A stretch of DNA of 64,000 bases from Phorcysia thermohydrogeniphila (GTDB lineage: Bacteria; Aquificota; Aquificia; Desulfurobacteriales; Desulfurobacteriaceae): assembly GCF_004339575.1 (NCBI RefSeq), contig NZ_SMFV01000001.1:301119-365118 (forward strand), read 5' to 3'. The notes beneath the pieces were generated by a model. The model did not search any database. It saw only the letters and a list, made by a program, of their open reading frames with translations, and was not told the DNA's origin. Shown here piece by piece: positions 15,304-23,250 of the stretch. The translations under genes were made by a program, and so were the position numbers. Each line of letters opens with the position of its first letter. Position 1 is the first letter of the stretch.

Positions 15304-18036
15304 ATGAGAGCAAAAATCCTGCTCATTTCAGCTTTCCTAACAACCGCCTCTTACGCTGCAGACTTAAGCTTTGGCGTAAAACTCTTTAAAGACGGACTCT
15401 ACTCTTTAGCTTCAAAGACCTTTAGTGAAAACATTGAAAGCCTCTCCCCAGAGAGCTTTAAGAAATACTACAAGTACATTTACCTATCATTCCTTAAATC
15501 GGGCGATTTTAAGAATCTAAAAGAGTTTATAAGATACTGGGAAAAGAACTTCCCGAGGTTTCACAGGGGAGAGCTCCTAAGCTTAAAAACTTTACTCGGA
15601 CTAAAAGAGGGAAAACCTATAGAAGAACTTATAAAAAAAGATGATTTAACTCCCCTATCAATAAAAGACAAGGTCGCTTTCTTCAAAACTATCGCTAACT
15701 TCCCCCCAAGTAGCGAGGAGCTCTACTACCTTCTCAGCATAGCCTCAAAAGACATAGAACTCAAGGGAGCCGTAAAGGAAAGCGGACTTTTGAGCTTAGC
15801 TTTAAAGAAGGCAACGGAAGAAGGTAACACTTCCCTTGCTGACCTTATATTTGAAGCTTACGGGAGGTGGTTTGAGTCTCCTGAAGAGAGAATTCAGTTC
15901 GTTAAGTACCTTGAGAGGAAAAAACGGTTTAAAGATGCTCTCCTTGAAGCCGAAAAGCTCTACAAGAAATACCCATCAGACAGGGCAAGGTTAGAGCTCG
16001 CAAAGGTTCTCTACCTTAACGGCAAGTACAAAGAAGCTTTAAAACTTTTGCAGAACCCAAAAACAGAAGAAGAAAGATATCTAAAAGCTTGGTGCTACTT
16101 TAAGCTTGGGGAAGCGAGAAAGATACCTCAGTTAATAGGCCTTAACGTCTCCCGTCCACAAACCCCAGAAAAAATTAAGGTTCTCTTAAACTTTTACAAG
16201 GGCAAATTTGAACTTAAAGAGCTTAAAAAGCTATATCCAGAGCTCTACCTCAAGGCCCTCATATTCTCCTTTTCTACCGAAATACCGGAAAAAGTAGGCT
16301 CTCTCCACGACCTTGGATACATCTACTACGAGAGAGGGCTTTACATGAGAGCTCTCTCTACACTTGAAGAGGCTGTACAAGAGGGAAGTGAAAAGCTCTC
16401 CATGCCAAGAACCCTCTTCCTCCTTGGCAAGCTCGGTAGCGTAAACGCAGATGTTGTAAGCACCGTATACACAGAGTTGATGAACAGCTACCAGAACACC
16501 CCCTACTACGCCGAAGCCGTTGTCCCAGCTGCAAAAGCTTACCTTCTAAAGGGAAATACGAACCTTTCCCTTAAGCTCTTAAAGTACGCAGAATCACAGC
16601 TAAAGAAACGCAGCGATGAAGTTAAAAAGCTGATTGCTTTAGCCTACAGGAACTCCGGAAACTTTAGAAGCAGCGTAAAGTACTTCCTGTCAATCAAGAA
16701 GAAAGACGGTGAGGTAATGACTTTCCTTCCCTTTGACCTATACCAGCTCGGAAAAAAGGAAGCAGCTTACAAGCTGCTCAAACTCTACCTGAAAAGGAAA
16801 GGACTCTACCCAGAAGTTAATGAGGGAAGGTTCATATACTTGTCAAAAGAACTGAAGAAAGTGAAGGAACTTAATAAGTTTCGCTTTAGCTCTCCTGTAA
16901 CATCCCTTCTCGCAGCTGCTGTTTCTAATAACCTTAAAAAGATTAAAGAACTCCTTCCTTCTCTCCCAGAAAGAGAAAAAATTGCTGGGGCTCTCCTCTT
17001 AGCTACAGCCCTTGAAAGGAAAAACCCCAACAGGGCTATGGAATACCTTACAACCGTTTTTAACCTGTCTACCGATGAAAACACCTCTCAGTACGCTAAG
17101 CAGTTCATCAACTACTTGGCCTTTAAATCCGGTAACCTTGAACCCCTTCTCTTTAACGACCCAAAGTTTATCGCCTATAACCCCGAAAACAGTATAGAAA
17201 CGGTAGATACTCTCGTTTCAAAAGCTGAGGACTACGTTTCAGTCGGCGAGTACGGAAAGGCTTACGGACTCTTAAAATTAGCCCTTGAAAGGACTTCATC
17301 TCAGGAACTAAGAAAAGAGATAGTGAAAAAGCTGGTCTACATAGACCTAAAGCGCAGGAACTACTCCAGAGCTCTCAAAGACGTAAAACTTTTACCTCTG
17401 AAAAACCAGTCCGATAAGGACCTCAAAAACTTCCTCAGGTTCAAAATCTACTTAGCAATGGGCAAACTGGTTGATGCCTACTCGGCCGCTGAAAGCGTAA
17501 AAGACATTAAGAATATCCCCAAGGAAGAGAGGGAGACCTTCATAGCAAAGCTTGCAGGCTACTACAAGTTGACAGGGGATAGAGAAAAAGCTCTGGAGCT
17601 CCTTGAGAAGCTTGTGTCTTCCGGAAACCTCTCAAAGCTTGCCTACGATGATCTCATAAACCTTGCAATCTTCGCCGAGAAAGAAGGGAAGCTAAAGGAA
17701 GCCAACCTCCTCATCAACGAGGCAATGAAGAAGGCAAAGAGAAAAGAGCAGAAAGTAGAATCCCTATTTTGGAAAGCCTCTTTACAGGCCAAAATGGGGA
17801 ATACGAGTGAAGCTATCCTCAACTACATGAAAATCGCCTATGAGTATCCAGACGTTGAACCTTGGGCTTCAACAGCTATTTATAGGGCTGCCCAGCTCTT
17901 TGAAGAGAAGGGAGACCTTAAACAAGCTCTTAAACTCTACCAGAAGGTCGTGAAGCTTAAGAGGGGAACCAAGGAAGGAGAAATTGCTGCAGAAAGGGTA
18001 AAATCTCTTCTGCAAAGAATTGGAAAGGAGGAGTGA
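15304..18036 (+). CDS. Large exported TPR-repeat protein
   Basis: 910-residue protein with a signal peptide (residues 1-19, ending TTASYAADLS) and then helical repeats throughout. TPR-like units are clear at, for example, YKKYPSDRARLELAKVLYLNGKYKEAL, LHDLGYIYYERGLYMRALSTLEEA and ERETFIAKLAGYYKLTGDREKALELL (each quoted in part here as a pattern of ~34 residues). It should be periplasmic or on the outer membrane and act as a protein-binding scaffold. The specific partner is unknown. The ATG is preceded by AAAGGAGAACACG. The stop overlaps the start of the next gene. Confidence 0.85.
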   Translation: MRAKILLISAFLTTASYAADLSFGVKLFKDGLYSLASKTFSENIESLSPESFKKYYKYIYLSFLKSGDFKNLKEFIRYWEKNFPRFHRGELLSLKTLLGLKEGKPIEELIKKDDLTPLSIKDKVAFFKTIANFPPSSEELYYLLSIASKDIELKGAVKESGLLSLALKKATEEGNTSLADLIFEAYGRWFESPEERIQFVKYLERKKRFKDALLEAEKLYKKYPSDRARLELAKVLYLNGKYKEALKLLQNPKTEEERYLKAWCYFKLGEARKIPQLIGLNVSRPQTPEKIKVLLNFYKGKFELKELKKLYPELYLKALIFSFSTEIPEKVGSLHDLGYIYYERGLYMRALSTLEEAVQEGSEKLSMPRTLFLLGKLGSVNADVVSTVYTELMNSYQNTPYYAEAVVPAAKAYLLKGNTNLSLKLLKYAESQLKKRSDEVKKLIALAYRNSGNFRSSVKYFLSIKKKDGEVMTFLPFDLYQLGKKEAAYKLLKLYLKRKGLYPEVNEGRFIYLSKELKKVKELNKFRFSSPVTSLLAAAVSNNLKKIKELLPSLPEREKIAGALLLATALERKNPNRAMEYLTTVFNLSTDENTSQYAKQFINYLAFKSGNLEPLLFNDPKFIAYNPENSIETVDTLVSKAEDYVSVGEYGKAYGLLKLALERTSSQELRKEIVKKLVYIDLKRRNYSRALKDVKLLPLKNQSDKDLKNFLRFKIYLAMGKLVDAYSAAESVKDIKNIPKEERETFIAKLAGYYKLTGDREKALELLEKLVSSGNLSKLAYDDLINLAIFAEKEGKLKEANLLINEAMKKAKRKEQKVESLFWKASLQAKMGNTSEAILNYMKIAYEYPDVEPWASTAIYRAAQLFEEKGDLKQALKLYQKVVKLKRGTKEGEIAAERVKSLLQRIGKEE

Positions 18037-18608
18037 TGGCTAAAAAGAATCGCTTCCTGAAGCTCCTTGCAGACAAAGTTGCTAACAACCTCCTTGAGAA
18101 AGAATACGTCATAGCGGACGACCCCGAATCGTTTAAAGAAAAGGTTTATAACATCCTCTACGAAGACTACGTAGCAGAAAAGGAACTTGAAGAGGAGGCC
18201 GAGAGGATAATTCAGGAAAACGCCGAAGAGGTTACCTACAGGGGAGTTTCCATACACAAGGCCAGAAAGCTGATAAAGGAAAAGCTTGCAAAGGAAAGGG
18301 GCATTTCCGTTGTGGGAAGCATCTTTTCAAGGGACAAGGCCAACTACTTAGCCGGAAAAATCTTAAGGCTCATTCTGACCGATGACGAGCTTGACTACAC
18401 TCAGGAAAGGGGCATCATAAGGGCAGCGATTGTCAAATCCTTTGAAGAAGTAGCAGCCTTAAGGAGAGAAATAGACCAGAAAGTTAGGGAAAAGATTGCC
18501 TCCCACTCCCGTCCTATATATGAGGGAACTCCTGAGTGGTACGCTCTCTATAGACGCTACTACAACGAGGAACTAATTGAGAGAGGACTAATTGAGCCGG
18601 AGTCTTAA
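18036..18608 (+). CDS. DUF507 family protein
   Basis: 190-residue cytoplasmic protein matching the DUF507 family, which I know from Aquificota and other deep-branching bacteria; no function is established. It is two similar halves: LADKVANNLLEKEYVIADD near the start and DKANYLAGKILRLILTDDELDY near residue 105, suggesting an internal duplication. The ATG at 18036 is used with AGGAGG at 18026-18031; a GTG one codon earlier is possible. It touches the TPR stop and is overlapped by the next gene, so the three are probably cotranscribed. Confidence 0.8.
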   Translation: MAKKNRFLKLLADKVANNLLEKEYVIADDPESFKEKVYNILYEDYVAEKELEEEAERIIQENAEEVTYRGVSIHKARKLIKEKLAKERGISVVGSIFSRDKANYLAGKILRLILTDDELDYTQERGIIRAAIVKSFEEVAALRREIDQKVREKIASHSRPIYEGTPEWYALYRRYYNEELIERGLIEPES

Positions 18609-18888
18609 GTGTAAGTTCAGGTGGCTATTTCTATTCTGGGCGCTCTTTGCGCCCTGGGCCTTCTACAGCTACTTCCTCGGAGAGAACTCACTGAGGACTT
18701 ACACCGAACTCAAAGAGACCTATAGAGCCCTAAAGCGAGAGAAGGAGTACTGGAAAAACAGAAACGAGATACTAAGGGAAAAAATCTCAGCCTTTGAAAA
18801 AAACAAAAAGTTCTACTACGAAAAACTTGCAAGGGAAATGTTTGTAAAAGGAAAGGAGGGTGAAGAAGTTATACTATTTGTAAAATGA
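18592..18888 (+). CDS. FtsB/DivIC-like septum formation initiator
   Basis: 98-residue bitopic protein: a short basic N-terminus, one membrane helix (WLFLFWALFAPWAFYSYFL), then a coiled coil (residues ~35-75, heavily Lys/Glu) and a short C-terminal segment with the pattern YEKLAREMFVKGKEGEEVI typical of the FtsB/DivIC family (reads like 'ARE-lgmvkpgE'). It would act in the divisome with FtsL and FtsQ. The start is TTG at 18592, 17 nt inside the DUF507 gene. Confidence 0.8.
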   Translation: MSRSLKCKFRWLFLFWALFAPWAFYSYFLGENSLRTYTELKETYRALKREKEYWKNRNEILREKISAFEKNKKFYYEKLAREMFVKGKEGEEVILFVK

Positions 18889-19355
18889 AAGAGGCTGTAA
18901 AAGAGAAGTTTTTAAAGTACGGGAAAATAATAGAACCTTTTGAAATTGACGGCTGTCGGTTTGAGTTCTTTGGGGAGCTCCAGCTAAGGACCGTTCATAC
19001 CACCTTCTTTATGAAAGACTACGAAATCGTCAGTTACCTCTACCTCCTAAGTAAGAGACTAAAATCCGTAAACATTCAAAAGGCTAAAGAAGAGTTGGAG
19101 CTCCTAAAGAGACTGTCAAAGAAGCTCCTTAAAACCCCCGAAGGCCACTACCTCTCAACCTTCATACTCCTCTTAGAAGCAGAAGAGGCAGAAATACCGG
19201 AAGGAGAAGCGAGAGCTCTCTTCTTTAAGAAATCCATCCTTTTCGGCCTTAAAGGCTCTTTCCAGTGTGCAGTAGTAATCACCAACGGTGAGAGGGAAAT
19301 TTACCCTAAGGAAGTTGAGGATACTATTAAATGGCTATCACTTGAGCAGTCTTGA
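18885..19355 (+). CDS. Unrecognised protein downstream of the FtsB-like gene
   Basis: 156-residue soluble protein with no signal peptide and no motif that I recognise. It is rich in Leu, Lys and Glu, mostly helical by eye (residues 48-110), with a short beta-like end (CAVVITNGEREIYP). It overlaps the FtsB-like stop by 4 nt, so it belongs to the same operon. Its 3' end overlaps the convergent glycosyltransferase gene by 18 nt. The reading frame is supported by codon use and coupling, not by homology. Confidence 0.65.
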   Translation: MKEAVKEKFLKYGKIIEPFEIDGCRFEFFGELQLRTVHTTFFMKDYEIVSYLYLLSKRLKSVNIQKAKEELELLKRLSKKLLKTPEGHYLSTFILLLEAEEAEIPEGEARALFFKKSILFGLKGSFQCAVVITNGEREIYPKEVEDTIKWLSLEQS

Positions 19356-20639
19356 TACTTTCCAAGGATTCCAGCGGTCGTAGTAGGAGACTTTGAAGAG
19401 GAGCTCCATAAAGTGAGCAAAGGTTCGTACCACCCTCAAGTAAATTCCCGTATAAATCGGCATTAGGGGCAGGTAAATCCAGAGAAGAAACTCTCCCCTC
19501 CTAAAGGTTTTCCCTAAGATTAAAACGGCCATAGCGTATTCAATAACGTTCGCTCCCAAGTAGAGAAGGTAGTTTATAAGGAAGATAAAAACTAAATCGT
19601 GGTGGTAAACAAAGAAAGTCTGGAACAGGTATATCCACCACTTAATATTCAAAACCATGTTGTAGAAAAGGTTTTCCATCACCGTCAGAGCATTTGAAAG
19701 CCTAAAGTTCTTATTAAAGGGCGAAAGCATGTCCCTATGGCGGCGAACTCTAAAGCGAACTAAAGACCTATCCCAGCGGTAGCGCTGCCTTGCCAGCTTC
19801 AAGAGGGACGTAGGGACAGAGGTATAGCATACGGCTTCCGGCTCGTGAACTACCTTAAAACCGAGCTTCCTTATCCTTAGGGTTATGTCACCGTCTAAGC
19901 CGGGACCAACGTCCCAACCCTTTATTCTGTCAAGGATATCTTTCCTAAAAGCCCCAAATGCCCCTGAAACAATCCTGAGTATATCAAGCATGGACGTTAC
20001 TATCCTTCCTGTACTGATGGACTTTAAGTACTCAACAGCCTGAAGGTCTGTAAGAACGTTGTAGTTCAGGTTCTTAACCCTGATATCCCCGCTGACAGCT
20101 CCAACGTCCCTGTAGGCGTAAAAGGGCAGAATTATGTTCTCTATAGCGTCCTCCTTCAGGTGGCTATCTGCATCAAGGTGGACAACGAACTTTCCCTCAG
20201 CATACCTGAGAGCAAGGTTAGCTGCAGACGCCTTTCCTCCCCTCACTTCACACCGAAAAACCTTGTCTATAAGACCCTGTCTTTTAAGGTTTTCAAGAAT
20301 TATAGGCGTATCATCGTCAGAGCCATCATCAACGATTATCAGCTCTACGTTCTTGTAGGTCTGCCTCTTTATAGAGGCAACAAGGGCCGGAATGTGTTTC
20401 CCTTCATTTTTGCCGGGAACTATTACAGAAACCAAGGGATTTTCCCGGTACAGCATGTACCTTGCAAACTGTCTTTTCTTCCTCTCCAACCGTCTCTTTA
20501 TTCCAAAGTAAACCAGACAGAGGGTATCAAGGATAACGAACCTCGGCAGGTCAAAGAAAAAGAAAGGCCAGAACATAAAGACGAGCTCTTCAAGAGAGTG
20601 TCTACTGAGAAAATCAATTACACTTTCAAAGTAACTCAA
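19338..20639 (-). CDS. Processive family 2 glycosyltransferase (polysaccharide synthase)
   Basis: Membrane-embedded GT2 synthase of the PgaC/hyaluronan/cellulose-synthase type, 433 residues. Catalytic elements in order: SVIVPGKNEG and IIVDDGSDDDT (UDP-sugar binding), HLDADSHL (DxD), GLDGDITLRIRK (general base region) and QRYRW, the QxxRW signature of processive enzymes. One hydrophobic region precedes the catalytic domain (residues ~17-48) and several follow it (after residue ~315). No PilZ domain is fused. It is the last gene of the minus-strand EPS locus and overlaps the TackOD1/GGDEF gene by 4 nt. The polymer cannot be predicted. Confidence 0.9.
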   Translation of the reverse strand: MSYFESVIDFLSRHSLEELVFMFWPFFFFDLPRFVILDTLCLVYFGIKRRLERKKRQFARYMLYRENPLVSVIVPGKNEGKHIPALVASIKRQTYKNVELIIVDDGSDDDTPIILENLKRQGLIDKVFRCEVRGGKASAANLALRYAEGKFVVHLDADSHLKEDAIENIILPFYAYRDVGAVSGDIRVKNLNYNVLTDLQAVEYLKSISTGRIVTSMLDILRIVSGAFGAFRKDILDRIKGWDVGPGLDGDITLRIRKLGFKVVHEPEAVCYTSVPTSLLKLARQRYRWDRSLVRFRVRRHRDMLSPFNKNFRLSNALTVMENLFYNMVLNIKWWIYLFQTFFVYHHDLVFIFLINYLLYLGANVIEYAMAVLILGKTFRRGEFLLWIYLPLMPIYTGIYLRVVRTFAHFMELLFKVSYYDRWNPWKVSRLLK

Positions 20640-22072
20640 CTTGCGCTCTCTCCTTTTTTTTCGTAAAGAACCATCTCATTCAGGAGAGTTTCAATTAGAG
20701 CTACAGGTTCCCTGTCAGTGTCTGATATCTCCCTTTTACCAAACTTGATGATTACCTCAATACCAAGGTTTTGTAGGAGAAGCTGGTTTATCCTCGTTAC
20801 CATCCTGTTAAGGACGACTTCCGCTCCTCCTTCCGGCGTGTGGGGCAGAAGAATGAGTATCAAGCTCTCGTTCATTATGGAAACGACGTCACACTTGCGG
20901 GTTACTGCCCTAATAACTGCACTGATTTCCTTAAAGAGTTCTAAAGCTCTACTTCCCAGCCTTCCGTAAATCTCGTTGATGTTAACTATTTGAAATGCCA
21001 CCAAGCTACTCCTAACTCCATACCTCCTGCACCTTTCTATCTCCAGCTTCAAAATCGTAAGGAAAGTCTCGTAGGAGAGAAGGTCAAGGTTCTCTTTAAG
21101 AGCTGTAAAGAGAAGGCTCTCCATTCCGTAGATGGCAACGTTCTCCCCAAGGGCCGTCAGCCTGTAAGCCTTAACGGTTCTCAGTATGAGGTCCTCCGGA
21201 AAGCTTTCCTTCCCGCAGTAAAAACAGACAGTCTTTACTTGAGGGTCCTGAGTTACGTACCTACAGTGGTTACACCTGTATATGGTCGCCGGCCTGTCAA
21301 AGTCTACACCCAGACCTTTCAACTCCCTTCCACACTTTGGACATACAAAGGTATCGCCCTTCTTAAAGTCCTCTTCAGGCCCTACGTAGGCACAGGGGAA
21401 ATGGTGTATCAGGTTCTCTATGGTAAGGTCTCCAGAACCACAGTTGGGACAGACCTCCATGAAGTTTAGGAAGGCAAAATGGCACTTGTTGCAGAAGTGA
21501 ACCTTCTCGTAAAACTCTCCCGTGAGAAACCTCTTCTCTTCAAGCAAATCAAGGACGTTGAAAACGCTAAAATCCTGCCTTGTAAAGAAGTTTTCAAGGG
21601 GCGGGTAAGAAAGACCAAAGAACGAAAAGGCGTCCCTAACAGGCTCTATTTCTCCACCTCTCGTATAGATATAGCGGAGAACTTTTAAAACAACGTTGGA
21701 GTCTGAAACACCTTGAAAGACGTTAAGTCTATCTATCTGCTGGTTAATCCTGTCTACTTTCCTTAGGCGTCTTTTAACCTCTCTCCCTTCCGCTTCAGCA
21801 GGTAACACAACATCGGCCATAGCCCTAAACCTTCTTGAAAATTGCTCCTCCCCCTCCAACAGTAGGATAGGCCTGAGGTAGAGTAGAGGGTCGGAGAGGT
21901 GCCTTATAGCCTGACATGCCTTCTCTAAAAAGGAAGGGTTAGCCGTATATACCAAGAAGGCTTCTGGAGCTTCAGAAATTCCCTTCTCTAATGCCTCCAA
22001 ATCAAGTTCTCCGGCTACTTCAACCGGTAAGTCCGGAAGCTCAACTAAATCCTTTATTACGTAGACCTTCAC
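20636..22072 (-). CDS. TackOD1 zinc-binding protein with degenerate GGDEF domain (likely c-di-GMP receptor)
   Basis: 478-residue soluble protein. Residues ~190-300 are a zinc-ribbon region with cysteines at 194, 197, 208, 211, 227, 244, 247, 267, 270, 283 and 286 (for example FCNKCHFAFL, VCPNCGSGDL, HHFPCAYV, VCPKCGREL), matching the TackOD1 output domain as I know it. Residues ~330-470 align with a GGDEF domain, but the active-site loop reads NESLI (401-405) in place of GGDEF, so it should not make c-di-GMP. The inhibitory-site RxxD is kept as RKCD (392-395). By analogy with PelD, it may bind c-di-GMP and switch on the neighbouring synthase. It overlaps the genes on both sides by 4 nt. Confidence 0.8.
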   Translation of the reverse strand: MKVYVIKDLVELPDLPVEVAGELDLEALEKGISEAPEAFLVYTANPSFLEKACQAIRHLSDPLLYLRPILLLEGEEQFSRRFRAMADVVLPAEAEGREVKRRLRKVDRINQQIDRLNVFQGVSDSNVVLKVLRYIYTRGGEIEPVRDAFSFFGLSYPPLENFFTRQDFSVFNVLDLLEEKRFLTGEFYEKVHFCNKCHFAFLNFMEVCPNCGSGDLTIENLIHHFPCAYVGPEEDFKKGDTFVCPKCGRELKGLGVDFDRPATIYRCNHCRYVTQDPQVKTVCFYCGKESFPEDLILRTVKAYRLTALGENVAIYGMESLLFTALKENLDLLSYETFLTILKLEIERCRRYGVRSSLVAFQIVNINEIYGRLGSRALELFKEISAVIRAVTRKCDVVSIMNESLILILLPHTPEGGAEVVLNRMVTRINQLLLQNLGIEVIIKFGKREISDTDREPVALIETLLNEMVLYEKKGESAS

Positions 22073-23250
22073 AGTTTCCTTACCCTCGCCTTAACCTTTA
22101 TGCCATCAAGCTTTTCCCATAGCTCACCGTAGAGGGCGTCTACTTGAACTTCAATCCTAACGGGAGAAGTAACAGGCCAGTACTCCTTTGTAAGCTCTTC
22201 AGCGTAAGGTAGTGCAGCAGAATACTTCTCAAGAACCTTACCGGTTACCTCTCTCCCGTCAGGCAGTATCAGCTTTACCTCTGAACCCTTGGAGAAGTAG
22301 ATAGCCTTCTTTGGACTGCAGAAAAGGGTAACGTAAACTCTGCTCCCTGACGGTACAATAACCATAAGGGGCTTTCCAGAAGAGACCGGGAAGCCTTCTC
22401 TACTAAGCACCTTTATGACTTTACCGCTAACGGGAGACCTGACTTCAACCTTTAGCTTTACCGTTCTTAGCGGAACTTTTAGGCTCCTAAGAGCCGAATT
22501 TAGAACATCTATTTCTTTTTTCAGCTCGTTCACCCTGATGGAGAGCTCCCTCTCCTTAGCTCTAATCAGCCGCCTCTTTTCCTCTTCTAAGGCCTTAAGC
22601 TCCTCTCGCAGTAAGTCTATCTCTCCTTTCAAGCTACTCAATTGGGCCTTTTCTTTAAGGAGCTCCTCGGCATTAATTGTTGAAAGCTCAAGTAACCTGC
22701 TCTCCCTTTCCTCCTTTTCCCTGTAAGTAATGAGTTTTTCAAGCTGAAGGAGCTCCCTCCTCTTCTCCTTTAAAGAAGCCTCCGTTAGCTTTATCTTCCT
22801 CTCAACTTCTAAGAGCTCAGGTATGAGAACCGACAAATCCACCGAGCTTTTGGACCTTAAAGCCTCAAGAGCCCTAAGAACCCTCTCAAGCTCAAGTTTC
22901 CTCTCGCCTATTTCCCTTTCTAAGCTAACTGTCCTAAAAGGAGAGCCCTTTACCTCGTAAGAGGAAGAAACAAGAGCAAGTAGTTCCCCCCTGCTAACAC
23001 GTTGTCCTTCCTTAACGTAGAGACGCTCAACAACTCCACTTTTCTGGCAGGAAACGACAGACTTGGGAACTTCCAAGTAGCCGGATACCTCTACGTAGAG
23101 GAAGTTCTCGTAAATCAGGTAGATAGCATAGGCGGCCACCGAAAGAACGAAAATCAGGTAAATATAAAAGGCAACCGTTCTTTTCCGCGATACGGGAGGT
23201 TCTCCTTCAGGAACGTAGTTTAGGTATGACCTTCTGTTCCTGAGCTTCAT
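22069..23250 (-). CDS. HlyD-family membrane fusion protein
   Basis: Periplasmic adaptor protein with one N-terminal membrane helix (residues ~26-48), a split biotinyl-lipoyl/barrel-sandwich motif (VSGYLEVPKSVVSCQKSGVVERLYVKEGQ in part, and VEVRSPVSGKVIKVLSREG) and a long alpha-hairpin coiled coil between them (~residues 95-255, rich in Glu/Lys/Leu). 393 residues. It would bridge the inner-membrane synthase and the TolC-like protein encoded next door; it recalls Alg44 without its PilZ domain. It overlaps both neighbours by 4 nt. Confidence 0.88.
   Translation of the reverse strand: MKLRNRRSYLNYVPEGEPPVSRKRTVAFYIYLIFVLSVAAYAIYLIYENFLYVEVSGYLEVPKSVVSCQKSGVVERLYVKEGQRVSRGELLALVSSSYEVKGSPFRTVSLEREIGERKLELERVLRALEALRSKSSVDLSVLIPELLEVERKIKLTEASLKEKRRELLQLEKLITYREKEERESRLLELSTINAEELLKEKAQLSSLKGEIDLLREELKALEEEKRRLIRAKERELSIRVNELKKEIDVLNSALRSLKVPLRTVKLKVEVRSPVSGKVIKVLSREGFPVSSGKPLMVIVPSGSRVYVTLFCSPKKAIYFSKGSEVKLILPDGREVTGKVLEKYSAALPYAEELTKEYWPVTSPVRIEVQVDALYGELWEKLDGIKVKARVRKL

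Noticed and set aside
15168-15389. 73-codon open frame upstream of the TPR gene
   Set aside because: It overlaps the signal peptide of the TPR gene by 86 nt, has no ribosome site and a composition unlike the neighbours.
20160-21469. Long plus-strand open frames opposite the GT2 and TackOD1/GGDEF genes
   Set aside because: The minus-strand proteins have clear catalytic or zinc motifs and coupled starts; the plus-strand translations are shadows.
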